A DNA stretch of 38,330 nt, taken from positions 1-38,330 of IMG/VR virus record IMGVR_UViG_3300032524_000092. One strand, given 5' to 3'. The position numbers were made by a program, and so were the translations under genes. Source of the stretch: a virus. Shown here piece after piece: positions 9,101-16,379 of this stretch. The notes under the pieces are model-generated. The model saw only the letters and a list, made by a program, of their open reading frames with translations, was not told where the DNA came from and did no database searches. Every line of letters starts with the position of its first letter. The first letter of the stretch is position 1.

Positions 9101-10450
9101 CTATGTTACTAATGCAGTATCATTATCAAGTGTTGACAATGTAACTGAGTTGACATTATCGAATACATAACTCTTATCGATAACAACATCACGCGCAACT
9201 GCAACGCCTTTACCCTGTTCAAACAGGCCCATTCCCCAACGCTCTTTGATTTTCATCGCTTTGATGTCGCGTTCTGGGTCGTCCCATTGATCGACAGATG
9301 GTCCTTCACGTGTTAACAGAATACCGCAACGACCAGAATCAGCCATTACAATATCAGTAACGTATTTTGTGTTTGCACCAACTGTAGCCGTCTTATAAGA
9401 AATGTGTGGTGACACAATAACTCTAAGTGGCGAAGGTAGGTATTCAGGAGCGATATTAAAACTCGCGCCTAGTGGGTTTAAACTAGTAACAAATGGGTTG
9501 TTACCAGCTACACGGTTGTCGTTTCCACCCGTTTGGGTGTTGAAACCGCGACCTGTTGCTGTAGTTCTGTAACCTAGCCCGTTAAGACCAGTTCCATATC
9601 CAGGTGAACCAGCGCCACCAGGTAATCTGTTGGTTGCTAGTGTAGCACCTTTGAATATGATTTCACGAGTTTCCGGATCTGTCATGAAAACTTTCCATGC
9701 CAGCGGACTCATTAATAGTGTATCGGGATTAAATCCACGTAAAAATAGATACACATACAGCTCAAAAATATCATCAACGGTCATTGATCCATTTTGGGCA
9801 CCTGTAATGTCGCGGCCTGAGCATACGCCTTTTTCAGAAGTGGAAGGTGTGGTATTATCGAACACGTCGCGTCCGAATTCATTTACCATTTTAATTCCAT
9901 ATTCTTCTTTATGGCGTGCCAGTGCACGACCTGCTAGTCGTAACCAAAGACCGAATACGTCGAATAAATTGTCGTCAATAACTTCGTCAGTGACACGCAT
10001 TTTCAACCCGTGCTTTGAAACACCGAGTTGGACCATGTGTCCATCAGCAAAGTTAAATTCAACTTCTTCATATTCCTGTCCTTCAGCTACTTCAGCAGCG
10101 TGAAAAGCACCTAGAGCACCAATTTCTACTTGACGACTTGCGCCTTCATAACGAATTTCTTGGAAGAGATTCGGAACGATAAGTAGTTCTGGCTCGAGAG
10201 CTTCACGAACAATACGAGAGACCGTAGTAGGAATAAAACGCGTTAGATCGAATGTTGAAACGGTATCACGAAGATCTGTATCTTCTATTTGGCTTGCAGC
10301 TTCATCCATGTGAAATAGGTCTTTGAACCCCATTTGCACAATATGTTTGTCATCATCGGCTAAACCAACAATTCCATTATTGGTGAAGACATCCAGAACC
10401 ATATCTTGCATAGCGTTTTCAAGTGGTACGTTTTTGCTTATAATTTGCAT
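9101..10450 (-). CDS. Major capsid protein
   Basis: This 449-residue protein follows portal, protease and scaffold candidates, as the main shell protein normally does in HK97-fold phages. The N-terminal 90 residues (DDDKHIVQMGFKDLFHMDEA) look like a delta domain that protease could remove. The segment EIGALGAFHAAEVAEGQEYE followed by LGVSKHGLKMRVTDEVIDD has the E-loop and spine-helix character seen in large myophage capsids. A Gly/Asn-rich loop (about 265-315) may be a surface insertion. GAGGGAAAGTCAAAATG gives the start. A stable hairpin upstream and a terminator downstream isolate this gene, consistent with high expression. I cannot fix the cleavage site from sequence alone. Confidence 0.85.
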   Translation of the reverse strand: MQIISKNVPLENAMQDMVLDVFTNNGIVGLADDDKHIVQMGFKDLFHMDEAASQIEDTDLRDTVSTFDLTRFIPTTVSRIVREALEPELLIVPNLFQEIRYEGASRQVEIGALGAFHAAEVAEGQEYEEVEFNFADGHMVQLGVSKHGLKMRVTDEVIDDNLFDVFGLWLRLAGRALARHKEEYGIKMVNEFGRDVFDNTTPSTSEKGVCSGRDITGAQNGSMTVDDIFELYVYLFLRGFNPDTLLMSPLAWKVFMTDPETREIIFKGATLATNRLPGGAGSPGYGTGLNGLGYRTTATGRGFNTQTGGNDNRVAGNNPFVTSLNPLGASFNIAPEYLPSPLRVIVSPHISYKTATVGANTKYVTDIVMADSGRCGILLTREGPSVDQWDDPERDIKAMKIKERWGMGLFEQGKGVAVARDVVIDKSYVFDNVNSVTLSTLDNDTALVT

Positions 10451-10511
10451 TTTGACTTTCCCTCATTATCTCCTTTGGGATTAGTTAGCCTCATGGGCCT
10501 ATTTAAAGCGT

Positions 10512-10542
10512 AGGCAGGAAGAATATGATACTCTTCCTGCCT
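10512..10542 (-). terminator. Strong stem-loop between the 386-residue protein and capsid genes
   Basis: A perfect 11-bp stem (AGGCAGGAAGA with TCTTCCTGCCT) and a 9-base loop lie 5 bases past the upstream stop. The minus-strand sequence after it is ACGCTTTAAAT, so the T-tract is poor. It may be a partial terminator or an RNA-processing/stabilising element placed before the capsid mRNA. Confidence 0.55.
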
Positions 10543-10547
10543 CAGCA

Positions 10548-11708
10548 TTATTTGATGTCAATCTGGATGTATGCGTATCCGAACGCTCCATTATTGATTG
10601 CTTCTTTAATCAGGATAGCACGGTCTTTATTAGACGGCCATGTGATTGCGCAACCATTAAGGGCACGTTCTACAAAGTCATACAGATTCTTAGGGATACC
10701 GGCTGTCTTAGTACCAGTCATTTTCTGATCATAGTACGTATCTACTGTTTCCAATAGATCTTTAGGATGCCGTGTATCAATCGACAGTAAACGCCCAACG
10801 GTTTGGGTAGTTACTGCCTGGGTCAGGGAATTACCCTGAGGTGCATAGTTACCGTAGATATCTGGTTTAACCTTCATACCAGCAATACCGTGACCGGTAA
10901 CACTAGAATCAAATGTTAAGAATGAATATCTAAGTTCAACAGCTTTATAGCCGTCTTTAGCCTCAGTTAAAATAGCTGGGGCACCAGTGGAACAGTCAGT
11001 AAACGTATTTACAGCAACTTGTGCTAAACGTTCCAATTCGTAAATGTCACAGAAAGGAACTTTTATGAACTGCTCTGCCAGAATACCGTAGTTTTTCCAT
11101 AGTTCGTAGTTCAAGTTAGCACCACGAATGTCCTGGTATACATCATACATAGCTACACCAATAGGCATGTTAGCCGGCAAGGTATATGCTTCTGCAGCTG
11201 CAACAGCAGATCCGCCGTTAATAACTGATGGAACAACAGCTGTAACATCATTGGCTACATATGCTACCTCAAAAGCAGTACCGCCATTAGCCGGAGCCAT
11301 TAGTGCGATAATGTTACGAGAGATACCATAGTAACTTTGATCTGAATCAAGTTTGATGGCTGTTGAGTCTATTGCACTTTGTAATCCAGTTTGCATGTAA
11401 CCAGACTCAAATTGACCGGACTCGTTAAAGTTCTCCATATTAAGATGATCAGAATATGGTTCGGCCACAGCGTTAGCTGCTGTAATCGCGGAAACGATAC
11501 GTCCTTTAGGAATTACTACCCATTGCTCGGTAGTGACATCCTGGAATTTCACAGGCAAATATCGGAATGGAATCATAGGAAGCGCTGGACGAATACCGTC
11601 AGAAACTTCAATATTCGGACGAATATCTGATTCTGCGAATTTTGAAGACGCAGCTTTTAGCGTGCGATGCCGCGCTGATTGTGTGGTGAAATGTAATTTA
11701 TTACTCAT
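10548..11708 (-). CDS. Probable capsid-associated structural protein (second shell or decoration protein)
   Basis: The 386-residue protein lies between the scaffold candidate and the major capsid gene. It is soluble, strand-rich and Ala/Gly/Thr-rich, with an early segment RYLPVKFQDVTTEQWVVIPK (48-67) and long runs of small residues, typical of virion shell proteins. It has no catalytic motif that I can see. A strong downstream hairpin and a plausible Shine-Dalgarno (GGAG, 11 bases before ATG) suggest it is made in quantity. It could be a minor capsid or vertex protein, a decoration protein, or a neck component. I do not recognise the family. Confidence 0.5.
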   Translation of the reverse strand: MSNKLHFTTQSARHRTLKAASSKFAESDIRPNIEVSDGIRPALPMIPFRYLPVKFQDVTTEQWVVIPKGRIVSAITAANAVAEPYSDHLNMENFNESGQFESGYMQTGLQSAIDSTAIKLDSDQSYYGISRNIIALMAPANGGTAFEVAYVANDVTAVVPSVINGGSAVAAAEAYTLPANMPIGVAMYDVYQDIRGANLNYELWKNYGILAEQFIKVPFCDIYELERLAQVAVNTFTDCSTGAPAILTEAKDGYKAVELRYSFLTFDSSVTGHGIAGMKVKPDIYGNYAPQGNSLTQAVTTQTVGRLLSIDTRHPKDLLETVDTYYDQKMTGTKTAGIPKNLYDFVERALNGCAITWPSNKDRAILIKEAINNGAFGYAYIQIDIK

Positions 11709-11755
11709 TTCGTTTTAACTCCAATGAAAGTGGGTTTTCCTCTAAGGGGAAGAAA

Positions 11756-12424
11756 CTATTTAGATTCAGGTTTTTTTCCTAAGCTAGCGATTCTAGCTAG
11801 AAGATCCGGCAGCCCTTTTATGGGTTTCGGTTCATCCTTTGTATCGTCGTCGCCTTCTTTACTATCTTCAGGATTAATTTGACCATCTTCCTTAATAGTC
11901 TCATCTTCAAGCTTTGTGCTCGGTGAGTTTGAGAATGTTTTCTTAATCTCTTCAGCTAATGGCGTGAGAGAATCCTTCAGTTCGTCAACGGACTTACTAG
12001 AGAGCTCATCACGAAGCTTCGTGATTGAAGATTCTACATCCTCAATATCAATTGACTCTTTCTTTAATACTATAGAGTAGGAGATAATAGAATCAATCGT
12101 GTTTGTTTTTAGGGTTGCTTCAGCTTGATCTTTTGCTTCGGTTGCTTCAATTACCTTAGTTTCTGATTTAGCTGTAGCTTTGTCGACTTCGGACTGAACG
12201 TGATCTTTTACCTCTTTCGAGTCAAGTACCTCGTCAGACTTTGTGTCAGCTGCTTTGATTTCCTCGATCTTCGCGTCGATTTCTTCGAGGACAGGTGCGG
12301 TTTCTTCGTCAGAATAGCCGCTTGCTTCAATAACCTGCTTAGCTTTTTCAAGTTCTGGAATGCCGGACGCAGCCATAGTTTGCACTAATAGATCCTGCAT
12401 TTCTTTACTTAATTGGTTTTTCAT
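11756..12424 (-). CDS. Probable head scaffold / assembly core protein
   Basis: The 222-residue protein is highly charged and helical, rich in Glu, Lys, Asp and Ser, with no Cys or Trp and few aromatics. Residues about 45-180 read as coiled coil (EEIDAKIEEIKAADTKSDEV, then SSITKLRDELSSKSVDELK). An acidic linker (EDSKEGDDDTKDEPK) leads to a short basic C-terminal stretch, LLARIASLGKKPESK. Many scaffolds use such a basic tail to contact the coat. Its place directly after the prohead protease and before the shell genes supports a scaffold that the protease would degrade. The role is inferred from composition and gene order. Confidence 0.65.
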   Translation of the reverse strand: MKNQLSKEMQDLLVQTMAASGIPELEKAKQVIEASGYSDEETAPVLEEIDAKIEEIKAADTKSDEVLDSKEVKDHVQSEVDKATAKSETKVIEATEAKDQAEATLKTNTIDSIISYSIVLKKESIDIEDVESSITKLRDELSSKSVDELKDSLTPLAEEIKKTFSNSPSTKLEDETIKEDGQINPEDSKEGDDDTKDEPKPIKGLPDLLARIASLGKKPESK

Positions 12425-12453
12425 GTTTATTGCTTACCTTTCGCTATGGTTAG

Positions 12454-12492
12454 TTATGTCATGGCGGTAAATGCGTTCGGCTCTGTGGCCAT
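12454..12492 (-). other. 12-codon mini-ORF between protease and scaffold
   Basis: An ATG overlaps the protease stop as TAATG, exactly as real genes do in this operon. It opens a 12-residue frame (MATEPNAFTAMT) before a stop. It fills the only gap between protease and scaffold. It may be a leader for coupling or chance sequence, since length gives no statistical support. Confidence 0.2.
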
Positions 12493-14261
12493 TACTTCTG
12501 TGTTAATACGGCCGTTAACAATCCTAAGATTGAATATGTTTGTTCATCTGAGGTTTTAACACCACAGTTGAGCTTTGAGTTTTGACTCATTAAACAACGA
12601 CGGACTTTTGATTTGTCTCCTGGCCCTTTATAGCCATCAAGTAATCGTAAGCCTGCTCGTACGTGAACACAGTCTTGTGTTGGAAAACTACCGAACTTCT
12701 TATTAGCTTTATCGGCCGTTTTCTTTTCTTCTTCTGACATATCTTCATCAACAATGTCAACCATATCCCATGTTTCTGGATCTAGCCATTGGTCTCTCAT
12801 GTCAAACATTTGTCCAAGTTTATGTGTGTGGGTTTTTGTTTCCCCGTCTGCTGTAGCTGGCATAATTCTGCCGCTAATAGTTCTATGATAATGTCCTGAG
12901 ACATAATCGGTATCACCGTTTTTTGCTTCATTTAGATATGTAACGTGGCGATGTTTTACACTATCTTTTTTGTTTTGATAGCCTGTTACATGTGCTTCGA
13001 TCATATCATAGTAATATTTAGGGATAGGTAGATCCTTTACAAATGTGTGGCTGTGTGATTTTTCGCTGCCATCAGCAATTGCATCAGTGATTCTATTATC
13101 GACTATTCTGTGAGAATGATTCATAGTATAATCAGCCCAACCATTTCCAACTTCATTTATTGAAGCAACATGTGCATGGGCAACTTTACCTTTGTCTCCG
13201 ACCTTATTAGTTAATTTGCGGCCTGCTGGTTGAGCTTTAAGTTCCTCATCAAGGGCATCAACTAGCCAGTCAAATATTTTCATGTCATCATCAGTAAGTT
13301 CTAATGCTTCAATCTCTTCATCAGAAAGTACACCATCATTTACACCATCATTTACACCATCACTTACAGCATCAGATTCAGCTGCAAGGTCTTCAAGTGT
13401 TACTGTGGTTTTTGGGGTACTCTTATCAATTAGTACTAAGCCGCCTCTATTTGCATAGTCTTCAATGCTTCCTTCAACTTGTTCCCATATTGCTTTATTA
13501 ACAATTGAGTCTTCATTAGGAGAATCTTTGAATCTTTCAATAAGTGCAAGGTCTGGAATAACGACTTCATTATCAAATACAAATATTCCATTATGTGTTT
13601 CATCTTTAGGTGCTTGACTGAAGTCTGGTTGTTCAGAATCTGCAAACTCCCAATTAGTTACGCCAGCATAGTGTGTGTCACTTTGATCAGCCGGTGTATT
13701 TACGAATGAAACTTCTTTAGCTTTGGTACGTCCAATTTTCCAGTAGGTTAATTTCTTTTCACTGCTTTCTTCATCTTCAATGATTTTACCACGAGGGTGT
13801 CCGCAGAAACCATCTGATAGTATGTTGGCACCACAGTGTGTGCACTCTACAAAATCGATTGGAACAACACGAGTTGATACTGTAAGGTATCTTCCATCAA
13901 TGATTTTTTGTTTAGCTTCTTCATCAAATATTCTAGTTTCAAGTTGTGTAAATCCACCACGCGGGTCATCTAAGAAATGATTAGCAGATACTCTACCAAT
14001 AGGATCCATAGCTCCGCCTTCTTCCATGTCACTCATTCTGTGATGAGTTAGTACTGGGCGTTTAAATGGATTTGTCCAGGTATGGTAAGATTCTTTCATT
14101 GAATCTGATGTGTAAAAGAAAAAGTTACCATTCACAAATCCAGAGTGCGTTGCATCAAGGATAGCAACAAGTGACCTACCTGGTATGTTTTGATCAGCAG
14201 ATAATATACCATCTTTTGGATCTAATTTTATGCTGTCTATTAAATATGGATTTTTACTCAT
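12492..14261 (-). CDS. Prohead maturation protease with C-terminal His-rich repeats
   Basis: The 589-residue protein presumably cleaves scaffold and capsid precursors during head maturation. Residues 1-200 look like a phage prohead serine protease: RPVLTHHRM places the candidate catalytic His at 73 or 74, GRYLTVSTRV places the candidate Ser at 129, and EVSFVNTPAD (183-192) is a typical closing strand. C140, C143, C153 and H155 form a zinc-knuckle-like insertion. An Asp/Gly/Val tetrapeptide repeat (about 301-312) leads to two His-rich repeats (360-408 and 435-481). The end (FGSFPTQDCVHVRAGLRLLD, then GYKGPGDKSKVRRCL) is a motif I know from phage head proteins. I chose the ATG at 14261 because ATGAGG, 15 bases upstream, supplies its ribosome site. 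It overlaps the previous gene by 8 bases. Confidence 0.75.
   Translation of the reverse strand: MSKNPYLIDSIKLDPKDGILSADQNIPGRSLVAILDATHSGFVNGNFFFYTSDSMKESYHTWTNPFKRPVLTHHRMSDMEEGGAMDPIGRVSANHFLDDPRGGFTQLETRIFDEEAKQKIIDGRYLTVSTRVVPIDFVECTHCGANILSDGFCGHPRGKIIEDEESSEKKLTYWKIGRTKAKEVSFVNTPADQSDTHYAGVTNWEFADSEQPDFSQAPKDETHNGIFVFDNEVVIPDLALIERFKDSPNEDSIVNKAIWEQVEGSIEDYANRGGLVLIDKSTPKTTVTLEDLAAESDAVSDGVNDGVNDGVLSDEEIEALELTDDDMKIFDWLVDALDEELKAQPAGRKLTNKVGDKGKVAHAHVASINEVGNGWADYTMNHSHRIVDNRITDAIADGSEKSHSHTFVKDLPIPKYYYDMIEAHVTGYQNKKDSVKHRHVTYLNEAKNGDTDYVSGHYHRTISGRIMPATADGETKTHTHKLGQMFDMRDQWLDPETWDMVDIVDEDMSEEEKKTADKANKKFGSFPTQDCVHVRAGLRLLDGYKGPGDKSKVRRCLMSQNSKLNCGVKTSDEQTYSILGLLTAVLTQK
12819..13184 (-). 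repeat. Two His-rich repeats inside the prohead protease gene
   Basis: Protein repeats at residues 360-408 and 435-481 share the pattern HxHV, INE or LNE, NG, DY, HxHR, RI, ADG and HSH or HTH, giving three HxH-type pairs each. The copies are diverged at DNA level, so the duplication is old. Clustered HxH pairs suggest metal binding. Confidence 0.7.
13330..13365 (-). repeat. Triplicate 12-bp in-frame repeat (Asp-Gly-Val-Asn) in the protease linker
   Basis: Three nearly identical 12-base units (TACACCATCATT on the plus strand; the last unit has one change) encode an acidic tetrapeptide repeat between the protease domain and the His-rich repeats. Slippage could change the copy number without breaking the frame. 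Confidence 0.75.
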
Positions 14262-14610
14262 TGTCTTTATCCTCATATATTATATGCTTGCTAGTTTCAA
14301 TTGAACGACAACGAGAACATTTAATTTCTAGTATCGTTCCTGGTACTATACGAGCAAGTAATTTATTGCAGACTACTTCTTTTCCCCATTTGGCAGATCG
14401 CTTGGCATCAATAGCCATGCATCTAAAATCAACCGGTTCAGACATAATTACATTACCGCGATAATTTATAACGCTGCAGTTATGTCTGTGGCACTTAATT
14501 TCAAAAGCCCATGGAGCGTCGTTATTTTCTTTATAACGACAGATTAACCCATTGCAGTGTGGAGGGCAACGGTATTCGATGTAGTCAGTAGTTTGGTTTT
14601 TATCACTCAT
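14254..14610 (-). CDS. Small Com-like zinc-finger protein
   Basis: The 118-residue protein carries two cysteine clusters. The first is CPPHC near 15-19, with C24 and then CHRHNC at 40-45. The second ends in GTILEIKCSRCRSIE, closely resembling the LEIKCPRC end of phage Mu Com-type zinc fingers, though the usual CxxC on the opposite side is reduced to one Cys (EVVCNKLLAR). Com proteins regulate translation by binding mRNA. Here the gene sits between portal and protease, so a packaging, head or regulatory role is open. Weak Shine-Dalgarno; it starts 7 bases after the portal stop. The zinc call is likely, the function unknown. Confidence 0.55.
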   Translation of the reverse strand: MSDKNQTTDYIEYRCPPHCNGLICRYKENNDAPWAFEIKCHRHNCSVINYRGNVIMSEPVDFRCMAIDAKRSAKWGKEVVCNKLLARIVPGTILEIKCSRCRSIETSKHIIYEDKDNE

Positions 14611-14617
14611 TGGTAAT

Positions 14618-16378
14618 TTACTCTATGGTAAAATAGTTAGTTAATGTATCAAAAATAATATTTGATATGTATGAAATTGGAAGGGTACCTGCACCATCAG
14701 AAGCAAATGCAAAAGATAGGTGAGATTTAATCTTGGTTTTTACTAAATCATCCAGATTAGAGTCGTCAATAGTCTTGAGAGCTTTTTCGGCCGTATCAAT
14801 ACTGGAGTTAGTAATTTCTTTCTGTAGGCCATCATATTCATCTTTATTAATACGTGGTTTTACAGTACTACGTCCATGTTGATTAGTTGGATTATTCTTA
14901 TTAGCAAGAGACTTTTTAATTGCAGCATCGCCTTGTGCTTTAGCTTCCGCTTCTGCTAATGGTATCTGTACCATATACAAATATAGCTCTTTTTGTTGTG
15001 ACGATGTCATTATGTCATAACCCAATTCTTTACGTAGCTCGTCTTGGGTTATTGTGTTAGTAGTCCATTTTTGTAGTACATGGGCTTCACGTTTAATCTT
15101 TTGTTCTAGATCAATCTCTGGAATACGTAGGTATACCATATTGTCTTTAATAGTTTCAGGTCTATACCCAACTTCATATAATAGTTGTTTAATTATGTGC
15201 TCTTCAACGGCTGATTTAATTATCTGTTGAAATTTAATAGTTGTACTCTGCATTTCAATACTTAAAACTTGTGCCGTAGCTCTACTGGATGAATCACCCT
15301 TACCCATTGCAACATCACTCATACCAAGACCTGCTTGTATACGGTCACGCCAATAAGCTTTTAGGGGTCCCATATCTAATCTGCCATCGCCGCTAGATAT
15401 ATTTTCTACTTCCACTCTATTAGTTGTAACAAGTACACCATCTGATGGTAGGCTATTCAATAGAGTTATTAGAGAATCAACTTCCGGACCTGTTCCAGGT
15501 TTATCTTTCTCTCCTACTTTAGCATGAAATTTAGATATAGCAAACTTAATTGCTTGAAGTAGTGCTAGTTCTTCTGTCTCTCGTAGTGCCTTAATATCAG
15601 CAAGGACAGGAATAACCATAGGCATAGCAAAGAAATACTTTGGGGATGTAGCAGTTCTATCTTGTATATGAACTACATTATAAGCGGGCCATTCAGGGGC
15701 TTTTATGCTAGTACCATATATTTGTGCCGACATTTGTTGCTTCCATCTCCTGGCATTACCAAATTCATCTTTCTCTACCCACATAGTTTCTGGGTCAGCA
15801 ACCCTAAGTCCTGCTATTGGAATGCGTTCTTTTCCGTCATAGGTTACATATTTTTTACCACCCGACGCTGCAATATTTCGTTGTAGTATAACATATACTT
15901 GGGCAAATGCTGCAATGGAAAATCCCATTTCTTGGAATAATTGAATTGTAGTTTTTCCTGTTACCTGGGCAATTTGTGAAAATCTTTGTCTTATGTATCG
16001 TACAGTCTGAGGATTCTGTCCTATAAATTCAAATCCATTTTTCCATATCTGCTCAACATATTTTTCTATAGCACGGCGAAACATGGATTCTGTTTGTACT
16101 GCATTCTGTACTTGAGTAAGGTTCCAATCATTAGATTGAAAGTTCCCACGTCTAATAAAACTATATACCTGCATAACAGTAGATCGTAGATTATGAAGAA
16201 TTGTAGATAGACTAATTGATTTTGCTTTACCAACGTCTGAGTGAGATATTCCTTCATCTTGTGATTGGGCAAGACTTTGACGTTCTTTATAATAGTTATC
16301 TACTACCTCAGTGACTTGATCAAATGAACTTTTTGGTCGCCATACCTGCCAGAAATAGTTTCGTGTTTTACTTGCCAT
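14618..16378 (-). CDS. Portal protein
   Basis: The 586-residue product would form the dodecameric ring at the head vertex through which the terminase pumps DNA. Family features are an N-terminal helix-rich wing (FRRAIEKYVEQIWKNGFEF), the segment IAGLRVADPETMWVEKDEFG, the crown-proximal stretch VVHIQDRTATSPKYFFAMP, the long helix with ALLQAIKFAISKFHAKVG, and AGLGMSDVAMGKGDSSSRAT, a portal hallmark where the chain passes the tunnel loop. An Asn/Thr-rich low-complexity stretch follows at about 490. I placed the start at the ATG at 16378, one base after the previous stop. The longer TTG-initiated frame lacks a ribosome site and would overlap the preceding gene. Confidence 0.85.
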   Translation of the reverse strand: MASKTRNYFWQVWRPKSSFDQVTEVVDNYYKERQSLAQSQDEGISHSDVGKAKSISLSTILHNLRSTVMQVYSFIRRGNFQSNDWNLTQVQNAVQTESMFRRAIEKYVEQIWKNGFEFIGQNPQTVRYIRQRFSQIAQVTGKTTIQLFQEMGFSIAAFAQVYVILQRNIAASGGKKYVTYDGKERIPIAGLRVADPETMWVEKDEFGNARRWKQQMSAQIYGTSIKAPEWPAYNVVHIQDRTATSPKYFFAMPMVIPVLADIKALRETEELALLQAIKFAISKFHAKVGEKDKPGTGPEVDSLITLLNSLPSDGVLVTTNRVEVENISSGDGRLDMGPLKAYWRDRIQAGLGMSDVAMGKGDSSSRATAQVLSIEMQSTTIKFQQIIKSAVEEHIIKQLLYEVGYRPETIKDNMVYLRIPEIDLEQKIKREAHVLQKWTTNTITQDELRKELGYDIMTSSQQKELYLYMVQIPLAEAEAKAQGDAAIKKSLANKNNPTNQHGRSTVKPRINKDEYDGLQKEITNSSIDTAEKALKTIDDSNLDDLVKTKIKSHLSFAFASDGAGTLPISYISNIIFDTLTNYFTIE

Positions 16379-16379
16379 A

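Noticed and set aside
9630-10103. Plus-strand open frame of 157 codons
   Set aside because: It is the antisense shadow of the major capsid gene, with low-complexity Ser/Pro composition.
13330-13365. CRISPR-like or regulatory repeat array
   Set aside because: The units are contiguous 12-mers in frame within a coding linker, with no spacers.
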